The notes: generated by a model not told the origin, from the letters alone. A DNA stretch of 64,000 nt from DASQPA01 sp963756455 (GCA_963756455.1 CAVWNC010000001.1:1736001-1800000); one strand, 5' to 3'; counted from the stretch's first letter, positions 24,667 through 33,564 are shown. Numbers and translations: made by a program.

Positions 24667-24881
24667 TGCTGTCGAATCTCGTCGAGAAGCTGCTGCCCGT
24701 CCACCCAGTCGCCGCGAGCGATCTGGTCCATCGATTCCCGGATGAAAGCCACCTCGTCCTCGGAGAGGTCAAAACCCTCTTCGGCCTCGGGGATGAGCAC
24801 GATGACCGTGGAACCCTCTTCGAGGAGGCCCTCTGGGAGATCGAGTTGACCTCGGACGACCTTTGCCGTCAGCATCTTCAT
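24663..24881 (-). CDS. Antitoxin-like protein paired with the ParE remnant
   Basis: A 72-residue protein from ATG 24881 (MKMLTAKVVRGQLDLPEGLL); a longer frame to 24956 adds an arginine-rich stretch that is probably not translated. An N-terminal beta-rich piece (STVIVLIPEAEEGFDLSEDE) is followed by a helical acidic part (VAFIRESMDQIARGDWVDGQ). Proteins of this form precede ParE/RelE toxins. The overlap with the ParE remnant supports the pairing, and it remains intact. Confidence 0.6.
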   Translation of the reverse strand: MKMLTAKVVRGQLDLPEGLLEEGSTVIVLIPEAEEGFDLSEDEVAFIRESMDQIARGDWVDGQQLLDEIRQH

Positions 24882-25036
24882 AGGGGCATTATACCCCGGA
24901 AGATCGCCCCGGCCCCGGCGCCGTCCGCGGGCGGTCGCGCCGATCACGAACCGCACGGACTTTCACGACGACCGCAAAGAGTACCTCGCCGGGATCGATC
25001 TGATTCTCGGCGGCATTATGAAATAGTATCGCCCGT

Positions 25037-25597
25037 ATGGGCCTCCTCACCTTCGGCATCAACATCACCCTCGACGGCTGCATCGATCATCGCGAGGGCC
25101 TTGCGGACGACGAGCTTCACCGGTACTGGACGGCGCTGATGGATGGCGGAGCGGCGATGCTCTGGGGCCGAGTCACATACGAGATGATGGAGAGCGCATG
25201 GCCCGCCGTCGCCCGCGACACCCAGGCACCCGCCGCAATGCGCGAGTGGGCGGTCAAGCTCGACGCCAAACCGAAGTACGTCGTGTCGACCTCGCGCCGC
25301 GACTATTCGTGGTCCAATACGCACCTCGTCGAAGGCGATCTCCGCGAGGCGGTGACGAAGATCAAAGAACGGACGCCTGGCGGCATTCTTCTCGGCGGAC
25401 ACAAGCTCGCCGGCGCGCTCGAGGCCCTCGACCTGATCGACGAATATCGCTTCCTCGTTCATCCCGTCATGGCCGGCCACGGTCCCACTTTGTTCGAGGG
25501 AGTGACGCGCTCGAAGCGCCTCGAGCTCCTCTCGACCGAGCGCCTGGCGTCGGGCGCAATCTCCCAGCACTACCGGCGCAAGTCGGAGAAGGCGTGA
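25037..25597 (+). CDS. Dihydrofolate-reductase-family (RibD C-terminal-like) protein
   Basis: A 186-residue Rossmann-type reductase. Landmarks are NITLDGCIDHREGL near the start, MLWGRVTYEMMESAWPAVA, PKYVVSTSRRDYSWSNTHLV, the nucleotide-binding GGILLGGHKLAGALEALDLI and a closing FLVHPVMAGHGPTLFEGV. This family uses NADPH; substrates are mostly unknown and the proteins are not true folate enzymes. No obvious ribosome site precedes the ATG. The neighbour downstream is convergent. Confidence 0.85.
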   Translation: MGLLTFGINITLDGCIDHREGLADDELHRYWTALMDGGAAMLWGRVTYEMMESAWPAVARDTQAPAAMREWAVKLDAKPKYVVSTSRRDYSWSNTHLVEGDLREAVTKIKERTPGGILLGGHKLAGALEALDLIDEYRFLVHPVMAGHGPTLFEGVTRSKRLELLSTERLASGAISQHYRRKSEKA

Positions 25598-25614
25598 AGC
25601 GCGCTCCGGCGGTC

Positions 25615-26574
25615 TCACTTCCTCCGCAGGATCGTGGCGATGTCGTGCTTGTCCAGCGTGAGGTTCGCCGCCGCCACGATCGGATCGACCTGTTCAGGGC
25701 GCCTAAAGCCGGCGATGGCCCCGTTCACGGCCGGGTTGCGGAGGGTCCAGGCCACCGCGACCGCCCCCGGCGTGGTGTCGTGGCGGGCGGCGACCCGCCG
25801 CAGCCGCTCCACCAGCTCGAGGTTCTGGGTGAGCTGGGGCTCGCGGAACCACTCGCTGTGCCGGCGCCAGTCGTCCGCGGGCAGCGCCGCGATCCGCTCC
25901 CGCGTCATCGCGCCGGAGAGCAGGCCGGAGGCCATCGGCGAATACACGATCATCCCGATCCCTTCCCGCTCGGCGACGGGGAGGATCTCCACTTCAATCC
26001 GACGATCGATCAGCGAGTACGGCGGCTGCAGGGTCTCCACCGGCGCGATGGCCTGCGCTCGCCGAAGCTGTCTGGCGTTGAAGTTCGACACCCCGATATG
26101 GCGCACCACCCCGCGCTCCTGGAGCTCGGCGAGCGTCGACCAGCCCTCCTCGATCTCCGCATCGGGGACCGGCCAGTGGATCTGGTAGAGGTCGATGGCC
26201 TCGACGCCTAAGCGCTCGCGGCTGCCCTCCACCTCGCGCAGCAGCGAGTCGCGCCGGAGGCTCCGTGTCGTGGTCCTCCCCGGTCCCTCGGGCTGCCCGC
26301 CCTTGGTGAAGACGTAGGGGCGCGGCTCGACGCCGGCCAGGGCGCGCCCGATGACCCGTTCCGAGTGCCCGAAGCCATACTGCGCCGCGGTGTCGATCCA
26401 GTTCACCCCGAGCGCCAGCGCGTGGCGGATCGCCGCGATCGAGTCCTCGTCATCCTGCGGTCCCCAGCCCGACTCGTAGCCACCGCCTCCAATCGCCCAG
26501 GCGCCGAAGCCGACGCGGGTGATCTGGAGACCGGTGGCGCCCAGCTCAGCTGTCTGAAGCGCCGTGGGCGTCAT
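25615..26574 (-). CDS. Aldo/keto reductase
   Basis: A 319-residue NADPH-dependent oxidoreductase of the AKR TIM-barrel fold. Catalytic features are visible: VNWIDTAAQYGFGHSE (Asp and Tyr of the tetrad), PYVFTKGGQ (Lys), IDLYQIHWPVPD (His). NADPH contact motifs are GVVRHIGVSNFNARQL, IVYSPMASGLLSG and the closing GFRRPEQVDPIV. The ATG at 26574 follows the end of a truncated antitoxin-like frame, with GGAGGAG about 7 nt upstream. The sequence is complete and typical in length. Substrate unknown. Confidence 0.9.
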   Translation of the reverse strand: MTPTALQTAELGATGLQITRVGFGAWAIGGGGYESGWGPQDDEDSIAAIRHALALGVNWIDTAAQYGFGHSERVIGRALAGVEPRPYVFTKGGQPEGPGRTTTRSLRRDSLLREVEGSRERLGVEAIDLYQIHWPVPDAEIEEGWSTLAELQERGVVRHIGVSNFNARQLRRAQAIAPVETLQPPYSLIDRRIEVEILPVAEREGIGMIVYSPMASGLLSGAMTRERIAALPADDWRRHSEWFREPQLTQNLELVERLRRVAARHDTTPGAVAVAWTLRNPAVNGAIAGFRRPEQVDPIVAAANLTLDKHDIATILRRK

Positions 26575-26648
26575 GGCGTCTCCTCCAGTGAAACTTCCTC
26601 AGGAAGGCTCGCAAGGAGCCTGATGGCTTCCTGCTTCGCGGTCGCCAT
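26571..26648 (-). pseudogene. Truncated antitoxin-like fragment ahead of the aldo/keto reductase
   Basis: ATG 26648 opens a 25-codon frame, MATAKQEAIRLLASLPEEVS then LEETP and stop. This matches the beginning of small antitoxins whose next helix normally starts at this point. The stop overlaps the ATG of the aldo/keto reductase, so it now behaves as a short leader peptide. Confidence 0.4.
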
Positions 26649-26738
26649 GAGTGTCAGCCTACCTCATCGCGGCTCCCCGGTGTGGGCGCGCGAATTCGCG
26701 AATTCGTCGCGGGCGGCGGACAGATGTGAGGGTTGGCC

Positions 26739-27021
26739 GGAGGGAGTAGAGACGTCCCAGGTCCTGAACGATACCGTCCCATCGTCCACGGGGACCGCGG
26801 GACGTCTCCGCTGCGGCGAGACCGGTCCGAACGGCTTCCCCCTTCGACGGCTCCCAGGCGTGCTGATTCTGACTTCCCGCCTGGGCAGGCACCGAGAGAA
26901 TCCTTCGTGCCCCGGTGGGTTCGGCGTGGTTCCGGCCGCGGTGCCCCTGCGGAGACGTCCCGCGGTCCCCGTAGAATACGAGACGGTATCGTTCAGGACC
27001 TGGGACGTCTCTACTCCCTCC
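26739..27021. repeat. Long inverted repeat, 73-bp arms around 137 bp
   Basis: Arm 26739-26811 and arm 26949-27021 are near-perfect inverted copies. They begin GGAGGGAGTAGAGACGTCCC, share CCTGAACGATACCGTC and GGGGACCGCGGGACGTCTCC, and differ mainly in about ten bases in the middle. The 137-bp centre contains its own small hairpin (CCCAGGCG...CGCCTGGG). There is no gene inside. Outer flanks show no obvious target duplication. The form is MITE-like. The rest of 26649-27160 has no coding signal. Confidence 0.8.
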
Positions 27022-27160
27022 GTCGAGCGCTCAGCTCGTCAAATTTGGCGTGACGGACCACTAGAAGCGGGACCGTGAGGAGGAACTGTGAGGTACTCTC
27101 GTCCGTCACCGGATACGCTTTCGTCCCCGAGGCCGATCGGGGGCGCGACGGGGGTAGCTC

Positions 27161-29299
27161 ATGGCGATGACGAGGCGGCAGGCGTTAAAGAGCGCGGCGG
27201 CGTTCGGGGCGGCGCTGGCGTGGCCTTCGATGGTCTTCGGTAAGGCGGGACGGGCGGGAGAGGGCGAGCGCGGCGCGGTCGAGCGGCGGGACCTCTTTCC
27301 GCAGGGCGTGGCCTCGGCCGATCCCCATCCCGACAGCGTCCTCCTGTGGACCCGTCGGCCGCCGGTGGGGGAGAGCCGGGCGGCGGTCCTCGCCGTCGAG
27401 GTGGCGGAGGACGCGGCGTTCACGCACGTCGTCTCGCGCGCCAGAGCGGCGCTCTCGGCCGACGCCGACTGGACCTGCCGCGTGCTCGCCGCGGGCCTTC
27501 GTCCAGCGCGGGTCTACTGGTACCGCTTCGTCGACGAGCACGGCTTCGCGAGCCGCACCGGCCGCACGGTGACCGCCCCGGCGGAGACCGACGGGCGGCC
27601 GGTGCGCTTCGCCTTCGTGAGCTGCCAGAACGTGACGCAGGGCGCCTCGAACGCCTATCGCCGGATGATCTGGGAGGACGAGCGCGCCGCCGAGGCCGAC
27701 CGGCTGGGCTTCGTGCTCCACTTGGGCGACTTCGTCTACGAGATCGTCTGGTACCCCGAGGACCGCCCGCAGGGGATGTACGACCGCCGCATCCGCGACG
27801 TGGTGCGCTATCCGAGCGGCGAGAAGATCCAGGACTTCCACGTGCCGACCGACCTCGCCGACTACCGCGCCCTCTACCGCGGCTACCTCACCGACCCCGA
27901 CCTGCAGGACGCCCGCGCCCGCTGGCCGTTCGTCTGCATGTGGGACAACCACGAGTTCTCCTGGAAGGGTTGGCAGAGCCAGCAGAATTTCGGCGGCGCG
28001 GCGCGCCCGGCGCAGACCCGCAAGGTGGCGGCGAACCAGGCCTGGTTCGAGTACCAGCCGGCGCGGGTGGAGAAGGCCCCGGCGCCGGGAGCCGCCGCCG
28101 GCGCCGACACCGCCGGCAATGCCGCCGCCGCCGCCGCTGCCGACCGCTTCGTCCCCCCCGCCGTCCGCGACGCGCCGATCGAGCGCTTCGACGACCAGGG
28201 CTTAGGCCTCGAGGCCGGCAACCTCTCCGCCATCTCGAGCTTGAAGCTCTTCCGCGCTTTCCGCTTCGGCGCCAACGTCGAGCTTATCCTCACCGACAAC
28301 CGCTCGTTCCGCTCCGAGCCGGTGGACGACCGCCCCGAGGTCGCCGCCTTCGATCCGCCGGGTGTCCCCTACTTCGGCTCGCTGGAGATCGCCGAGATCC
28401 TGGATGCCGGGCGGAGCTTCGCCGGCGGCCGGCCGCCGGCGACGATCCCCGTGGGCGGCGTCCCAGTGGCGAACCCGCGGCGCACGGCGCCGCCGCAGTC
28501 GATGCTCGGCGCGGCCCAGAAGGCCTGGTTCTTGGCGCGCCTCCGCGCCTCGACGGCGCGCTGGCGGCTGTGGGGGAACTCCGTCGCCATGCTCGACTGG
28601 CGGGCCGATCTGCAGAACCTGCCGCCGGAGCTGCGGGCGAAGTGGCCGTTCGCCGGCTACGGCCTCATGGGCACCGGCGACTGGGCCAGCTATCGCACCG
28701 AGCGCAACGAGATCCTGGACCTCGTTCGGCGCGAGAACCTCGTAGGCTTCGCGACGCTCGCCGGCGACCGCCACGCCTTCGCCGCCGGCCTCCTCTCGGC
28801 GGCGCTGCCGCCGTCGCCCCTGGTGCCCGTCGGCGTCGAGTTCGTCGTCGGCTCGATCTCGGCCCCCGGCCTCTTCGAGGCGGCGTCGCACAAAATCCCC
28901 AAGGAGCACCCACTGCGAGCGCTCTACCTCCACCAGCCGCCGGCCCCGGCGCCCCTCGAGCCGGCGCTCAACTGGACGCTCCTCCACGGCGTCCGCGCCA
29001 GCCTCGAGCTTGAGCGTACCCACGACCGCGAGCGGGCTCTAAAGGCGAGAAACCCCGAGGTCGCGCCGCACCTCGCCTTCACCGACGTCGGCGGCCACGG
29101 CTACGCCGTCGTCCGCGCCGGCGCCGACGACCTCGAGGTCGAGTTCGTCTGCGTCGTCCGCCCGCTCGAGCGGAGCGACCGCCCCGACGGCGGGCCGCTG
29201 GCCTACCGCGTCACCCACCGCGCCCGGCGCTGGGCCGGAGGCACCGCGCCGCGCCTCGAACGCACGCGGGTCGAGGGCGCGCTGCCGCTCTCCGTCTGA
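27161..29299 (+). CDS. PhoD-like alkaline phosphatase D family protein
   Basis: A 712-residue exported phosphatase. The N-terminus MAMTRRQALKSAAAFGAALA is a twin-arginine signal. Residues about 40-150 form the PhoD N-terminal beta domain (LFPQGVASADPHPDSVLLWT). The metallophosphatase domain follows with VRFAFVSCQNVTQG, FVLHLGDFVYEIVWY, WPFVCMWDNHEFSWKGW and ATLAGDRHAFAAGL, the metal-binding Asp/Asn/His set. An alanine-rich insertion sits near 305-330. A GCCCCGCC hairpin (29304-29320) follows the stop. A 775-bp copy of the 3' end lies 3.6 kb downstream. Confidence 0.88.
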   Translation: MAMTRRQALKSAAAFGAALAWPSMVFGKAGRAGEGERGAVERRDLFPQGVASADPHPDSVLLWTRRPPVGESRAAVLAVEVAEDAAFTHVVSRARAALSADADWTCRVLAAGLRPARVYWYRFVDEHGFASRTGRTVTAPAETDGRPVRFAFVSCQNVTQGASNAYRRMIWEDERAAEADRLGFVLHLGDFVYEIVWYPEDRPQGMYDRRIRDVVRYPSGEKIQDFHVPTDLADYRALYRGYLTDPDLQDARARWPFVCMWDNHEFSWKGWQSQQNFGGAARPAQTRKVAANQAWFEYQPARVEKAPAPGAAAGADTAGNAAAAAAADRFVPPAVRDAPIERFDDQGLGLEAGNLSAISSLKLFRAFRFGANVELILTDNRSFRSEPVDDRPEVAAFDPPGVPYFGSLEIAEILDAGRSFAGGRPPATIPVGGVPVANPRRTAPPQSMLGAAQKAWFLARLRASTARWRLWGNSVAMLDWRADLQNLPPELRAKWPFAGYGLMGTGDWASYRTERNEILDLVRRENLVGFATLAGDRHAFAAGLLSAALPPSPLVPVGVEFVVGSISAPGLFEAASHKIPKEHPLRALYLHQPPAPAPLEPALNWTLLHGVRASLELERTHDRERALKARNPEVAPHLAFTDVGGHGYAVVRAGADDLEVEFVCVVRPLERSDRPDGGPLAYRVTHRARRWAGGTAPRLERTRVEGALPLSV

Positions 29300-29303
29300 C
29301 GGC
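28529..29303 (+). repeat. 775-bp direct repeat, copy 1 (3' end of the phosphatase gene)
   Basis: From TTCTTG at 28529 to TGACGGC at 29303 this is nearly identical to 32108-32884; differences are a scatter of single substitutions and one extra A near the left edge of copy 2. Confidence 0.85.
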
Positions 29304-29363
29304 TGCGGCCCCGCCGCAGACCCTTCCGGGGGCGCGCCCCCCGCAAGGGGGATCATCCCCGCT

Positions 29364-29628
29364 CCGGCGCCTTCCGCCGCCACTATCTGTACGAGCGCAA
29401 CGTCCAGAGGGCCTTCCGGCGCGCCGCGCAAAAGGCAGGCTTGACCAAGCACGCCACCTGCCACACGCTTTGCCATTCGTTCGCCACCCACCTGCTCCAA
29501 GCTGGCTACGAGATCCGCACTGTCCAAAGAGCTCCTGGGCCATCGGAGCGTCAAGACGACGAAGATCTACACCCACAGTGCCGAATCGCGGCGGCCGCGG
29601 GGTGCAGAGCCCCACCGACCTGCTGTAG
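29364..29628 (+). pseudogene. Integron-integrase (IntI-type) C-terminal remnant
   Basis: Read across frames, the sequence gives HYLYERNVQRAFRRAAQKAG, HATCHTLCHSFATHLLQAGY, EIRTVQELLGHRSVKTTKIY-TH and NRGGRGVQSPTDLL before the stop at 29626-29628. The HYLxExxVQRA start, the IRTVQELLGH box and the NRGGRGVxSPxDLL ending are hallmarks of integron integrases. Lesions: the conserved Arg of HTLRHSF is Cys (TGC), an extra A in CCAAAGAG breaks the frame before LLGH, and another indel falls after YTH. Only the catalytic C-terminal third remains. It points toward the cassette-like genes to its right. Confidence 0.75.
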
Positions 29629-29952
29629 ACGTGTAAGCCAGGGGCGCTTCTCCGCCAAACCGGTGACGGAGAAGCGCCCTCGGCCGCGTGGGCAGAAGAC
29701 CGAAAACCACAGTTACCAGCTAAGTAGGTCATGTGGATAACGATCTCGCTGGGCGAGGGCCTGATCTTGGCCCTTTCAAGCAGGAAGCCGTTAGCGGCAC
29801 CTAAACCGTGGGAATCCAGGCTATTGGATGAACCGAGACCGGAGGAGAATTCTCAAGGGACGTCCGTCTACTTTAATAGCAGGTCGGAAGTCGCCAGGCG
29901 GCACGCACTTCGCCGTATCGAGTCAGAAAAAGCAGCCGAGGAGGAGACCCCG
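29629..29952. other. Gap between the integrase remnant and the lipoprotein gene
   Basis: A perfect 13-bp hairpin at 29642-29679 is present (next entry). Otherwise I see only a leader-like open frame from 29731 that joins the lipoprotein gene but lacks coding character. Confidence 0.4.
29642..29679. terminator. Hairpin, possible terminator
   Basis: GGGCGCTTCTCCG (29642-29654) and CGGAGAAGCGCCC (29667-29679) form a perfect 13-bp stem with a 12-base loop. There is no U-run, so termination is uncertain. Confidence 0.45.
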
Positions 29953-31554
29953 ATGTATTCGATTCGCACGCAGGCTGTACTTACGTACTTGTTGTCACTT
30001 TACCTGTGCGCCTGCTCGGTCATCGGCACGGGCAAGCGGACGATCATTCGAGCCACCTGCCCATCATCGGCAAACGAGAGCTGCCAAACCTATTTGGCTG
30101 TGCACTATCCGAATCTGGTGTATTCGGGCGCAGAGAGCGAAGCGCGGAGAGTCCTTCTCATTAACCCAAACGGTGCGCCAGCCCACGATAGTTCTGAGCC
30201 AGTGCGAAAAGCGGCACTGGATGAATTCCGGCAATACCTTACCGGCAAGTATGGCAGATGGGACTTCGAAGCCGCACAGATCGGCTTCAACGTCCACGAC
30301 CGTGGCAGCTCTCCGGCGCTGTCCCCATACGACGTCTCACAGCTCACCGCCACGGGCCTGACGGCCCTGATAACCAGCAACCCCAATCTTGCTGCCGATG
30401 AAATCACCCGCCTTCAGAAGTCCTTGCAAGCACACCTGCACAACGTCGCCGACGTACCGCAAGCGACGGTGCTCCATAGCACTGTGGACGGACGACGTGT
30501 GTACTACTATTATCCGCGCTTGTCATTGGACTTCTCAGCACAGTTCCCCTCAACGTCCACCTACGATCGTCTGAGCTATCTTGCGCTGGTCGTCCGACTC
30601 AAGGAGCCATCCACCGGGCAGCCACCGCGTTTCCTTGATTTCGCTCCAAAGTTGGCTGATCTACCGCAGGTATCCCGCGGGAACTTCACTGAGACCACGC
30701 AGGCCCAGGTCTCCTACGGCGCCGGGGGCTCAATGAAGATGGGCGGCGGGATGTCCGGTGGTAGCAGCAGCGGCATGAGCGCCTCGGCCGGTCCATCGGC
30801 GAGCCTTTCGAATTCGGACAGCTATACCGACACCCTCCTCGATTCGGTCGAGCGCAAGACTATGGGTATTCTCGATAATGGCCAGACCTTTTTCGCCGAC
30901 CTGCGGTCGCTCCGCGAAGTGCGCATCGCGGGGACCTACAACTTTGATCTCATGCTGGAGATGCCTGCCGTCTCACAGCCGAGCCAGACCGGCGATGCAG
31001 ACATCTCCCAGCCGGCAAAAGAGATCAAGGCCGATGTGTTCCTCGTCGGCGTGGTACGCCACGTGTATAGGCGTGGTATGAAAGGGGTCTGGACTCGGGT
31101 TCCCGAGACAGAGAACGACCACGTCTACGAGCAGGTGCTGCTGAAAGTACTACCCGACCAGACGCTTTGGCAATTCCCAGGGGAGCCCTACGTCGATCCC
31201 CGCCACCTCTGCGTAGTTAAGGTCGTCACCAACCGGACCGATGCGATCTTTGTGCTGAAGCGGAATGCCGACGAGGAGCCTGTTATCTCCGGAGCCGGAA
31301 CCGAAGCGACCCTCGAGATCAAGCCGACGAACAAGAGATGCCAAGCTGAGGTCAGATTTCTCACGGTGCTTGCGGCTGCCAGCAAGCCCAAGGACAGTGG
31401 CCAATCCGAAGCTCAACTCCTAAGGCTCGACGCACCATGCCAGAGGATCGACCAGCCTTTCACAGAGAGTGTCCCAATTCTCGTCACCGGTAACTATCTT
31501 CCGACGAAGTCTGAACCCAAGGCGGATTGCCAGAACGCCAGCCACGGTCAATAG
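29953..31554 (+). CDS. Putative lipoprotein of unknown function, 533 aa
   Basis: Starts at ATG 29953 with GAGGAG nearby. The N-terminus MYSIRTQAVLTYLLSLYLCACS is a signal peptide ending in an LCAC lipobox-like site, so the mature protein is likely anchored by Cys. The body has long beta-rich stretches (VLHSTVDGRRVYYYYPRLSL, RLSYLALVVRLKEP), a glycine/methionine/serine-rich insert (MKMGGGMSGGSSSGMSASAG) near 260-285, and a C-terminal beta domain (ILVTGNYLPTKSEP). I do not recognise a family. The next small gene follows after 23 bases and may be co-transcribed. Confidence 0.65.
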   Translation: MYSIRTQAVLTYLLSLYLCACSVIGTGKRTIIRATCPSSANESCQTYLAVHYPNLVYSGAESEARRVLLINPNGAPAHDSSEPVRKAALDEFRQYLTGKYGRWDFEAAQIGFNVHDRGSSPALSPYDVSQLTATGLTALITSNPNLAADEITRLQKSLQAHLHNVADVPQATVLHSTVDGRRVYYYYPRLSLDFSAQFPSTSTYDRLSYLALVVRLKEPSTGQPPRFLDFAPKLADLPQVSRGNFTETTQAQVSYGAGGSMKMGGGMSGGSSSGMSASAGPSASLSNSDSYTDTLLDSVERKTMGILDNGQTFFADLRSLREVRIAGTYNFDLMLEMPAVSQPSQTGDADISQPAKEIKADVFLVGVVRHVYRRGMKGVWTRVPETENDHVYEQVLLKVLPDQTLWQFPGEPYVDPRHLCVVKVVTNRTDAIFVLKRNADEEPVISGAGTEATLEIKPTNKRCQAEVRFLTVLAAASKPKDSGQSEAQLLRLDAPCQRIDQPFTESVPILVTGNYLPTKSEPKADCQNASHGQ

Positions 31555-31577
31555 AGACCGAACGGAGCGGCCCGACT

Positions 31578-31793
31578 ATGAAAGAAACTAGGAAGCCTCA
31601 GTGGAGCGAAGCGCATCAAAGGTTCTTTGCCGATGTCGCGGAGGTGGCGCGCCGGCATCCACACGTCGCCAAATCGTTCGCCTTGGCCGAGCTGCAGGAT
31701 AGCGGCGCAAGTGGTCAGGGGTCAAAGGTCTGCGTGCGGTGGGGCGTAGACATGAACGGCGCCTCGGTCTGCCTCGAATGGAAGGACGCTTAG
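31578..31793 (+). CDS. Small hypothetical protein
   Basis: A 71-residue protein from ATG 31578 (weak GGAG upstream). RFFADVAEVARRHPHVAKSF is a helix; SKVCVRWGVDMNGASVCLEW forms two strands. Probably co-transcribed with the lipoprotein gene. No family recognised. Confidence 0.5.
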   Translation: MKETRKPQWSEAHQRFFADVAEVARRHPHVAKSFALAELQDSGASGQGSKVCVRWGVDMNGASVCLEWKDA

Positions 31794-31805
31794 CTTCGAC
31801 GAATT

Positions 31806-32096
31806 CTTGGGGACTGGCCGACTTCGCCCACCGTTTCGGCCGCCTCGCCGAAGGCTTCTGACTGCCGGAGACCGCGGTCGACCTCGAGAGTCTGGAGATC
31901 CTGGCGGAGCAGGGGGGCGCGCTTCACGATCCTCGAACTCGGCCAGGCCCGCCGCTTCCGGCCGCTCGCCCCCGCTCCCGGAGAGTGGCGGGAGGCTTCG
32001 CACGGCATCGACGGCCGGAGCCTCCCTTCCGGCCGCACTCTCGCCCTCTTCTTCTACGACGGCGCCTCTCGCGGGCGATCGCACGAGCAGAGATTA
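31806..32096 (+). pseudogene. GH57/DUF3536-type fragment
   Basis: Pieced frames give LPETAVDLESLEILAEQGG, then RFTILELGQARRFRPLAPAP, GEWREASHGIDG and SLPSGRTLALFFYDGASRG. The order and the LALFFYDG motif match the family of GH57-like proteins with DUF3536. The frame breaks at a GGGGGG run (31913-31918). Both ends of the gene are missing. Confidence 0.5.
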
Positions 32097-32107
32097 GGTG
32101 CCATGCG

Positions 32108-32884
32108 TTTCTTGAGCGCGCCTCCGCGCCTCGACGGCGCGCTGGCGGCTGTGGGGGAACTCGGTTGCCATGCTCGACTGGCGGGCCGATCTGCAGAACC
32201 TGCCGCCGGAGCTGCGGGCGAAGTGGCCGTTCGCCGGCTACGGCCTCATGGGCACCGGCGACTGGGCCAGCTACCGCACCGAGCGCAACGAGATCCTGGA
32301 CCTCGTTCGGCGCGAGAACCTCGTAGGCTTCGCGACGCTCGCCGGCGACCGCCACGCCTTCGCCGCCGGTCTCCTCTCGGCGGCGCTGCCGCCGTCGCCC
32401 CTGGTGCCCGTCGGCGTCGAGTTCGTCGTCGGCTCGATCTCGGCCCCCGGCCTCTTCGAGGCGGCCTCGCACAAAATCCCCAAGGAGCACCCGCTGCGAG
32501 CGCTCTACCTCCACCAGCCGCCGGCCCCGGCGCCCCTCAAGCCGGCGCTCAACTGGACGGTCCTCCACGGCGTCCGCGCCAGCCTCGAGCTCGAGCGCAC
32601 CCACGACCGCGAGCGGGCTCTCCAGGCGAGAAACCCCGAGGTCGCGCCGCACCTCGCCTTCACCGACGTCGGCGGCCACGGCTACGCCGTCGTCCGCGCC
32701 GGCGCCGACGACCTCGAGGTCGAGTTCGTCTGCGTCGTCCGCCCGCTCGAGCGGAGCGACAGCCCCGACGGCGGCCCGCTCGCCTACCGCGTCACCCACC
32801 GCGCCCGGCGCTGGGCCGGAGCCACCGCGCCGCGCCTCGAACGCACGCGGGTCGAGGGCGCGCTGCCGCTCTCCGTCTGACGGC
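32108..32884 (+). pseudogene. Second copy of the phosphatase 3' end (775-bp repeat, copy 2)
   Basis: Nearly identical to 28529-29303. From an internal ATG at 32170 it could still encode 236 residues including the ATLAGDRHAFAAGL metal motif, but it lacks the N-terminal domain and the first metal-binding motifs, so it cannot be an active phosphatase. An added A near 32114 shifts the frame relative to the parent at the left edge. Confidence 0.85.
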
Positions 32885-32888
32885 GTCT

Positions 32889-33333
32889 CCGGACTTCGCT
32901 GCTGATCCCGGGACCACGAGTCGCGGTACGCGTACTTCGTCTCAGAGTCCACGTATCGCGGAACGCGGTCCCCGGACTTTGCTTCCGACTCCGGGACCAC
33001 GTGTTGCGGTACGCGGACTTCGTCTCAGAGTCCGCGTATCGCGGAACGCAGTCCCCGGACTTTGCTTCCGATCCCGGGACCACGAGACGCGGTACGCGTA
33101 CTTCGTCTCCGAGTCCGCGTATGGCGGAACGCGGTCTCCGGACTTCATTTCCGATTCCGGGACCACGAGACGCGGTACACGGACTTCGTCTCCGAGTCCG
33201 CGTATCGCGGAACGCGGTCTCTGGACTTCGCTCCTGGTCCCGGGACCATGAGACGCGGTACACGGACTTCGTCTCGGAGTCCACGTATCGCGGAACGCGG
33301 TCTCTGGACTTTGCTTCCGATCCCGGGACCAAG
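32889..33333. repeat. Tandem array of an 83-bp unit, five full copies plus a partial
   Basis: Units start at 32889, 32972, 33055, 33138, 33221 and 33304 with an exact 83-base period, each beginning C(C/T)GGACTT and containing CCGGGACCACGAGACGCGG and GAGTCCGCGTATCGCGGAAC. Within a unit GCGGTACGCG and CGCGTATCGC can form a 10-bp stem around 17 bases. 83 is not a multiple of three, so the array is not a protein repeat. It begins just after the phosphatase copy; 33334-33564 shows no coding signal. Confidence 0.9.
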
Positions 33334-33564
33334 CCTGCTACCCACAGGAGGGCGGCCCGCTGCAGCAAGGGAACCGCTCCCGCCCGGAAGGCCATCGAGC
33401 GGGGGAGCGCCCGTAGGGCGCCCGCCCCACTCCGGTCTCCCGATTACGCCGTTTGCCTGCGCGCGCGGACACGCCCGGGGCGAATGAGCGGAACGCTTCT
33501 TATTGAAGCCAAGCGACTTGCGGCTCGTTGGTGTGTGTGGCGTGGCTCCTTCCAGGAGCCTGTG

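Noticed and set aside
27185..28299. Minus-strand frames opposite the phosphatase gene
   Set aside because: Shadows of a strongly conserved plus-strand enzyme; they contain no recognisable motifs.
32889..33333. CRISPR array interpretation of the 83-bp repeats
   Set aside because: The units are contiguous and similar along their whole length, with no unique spacers and no cas genes.
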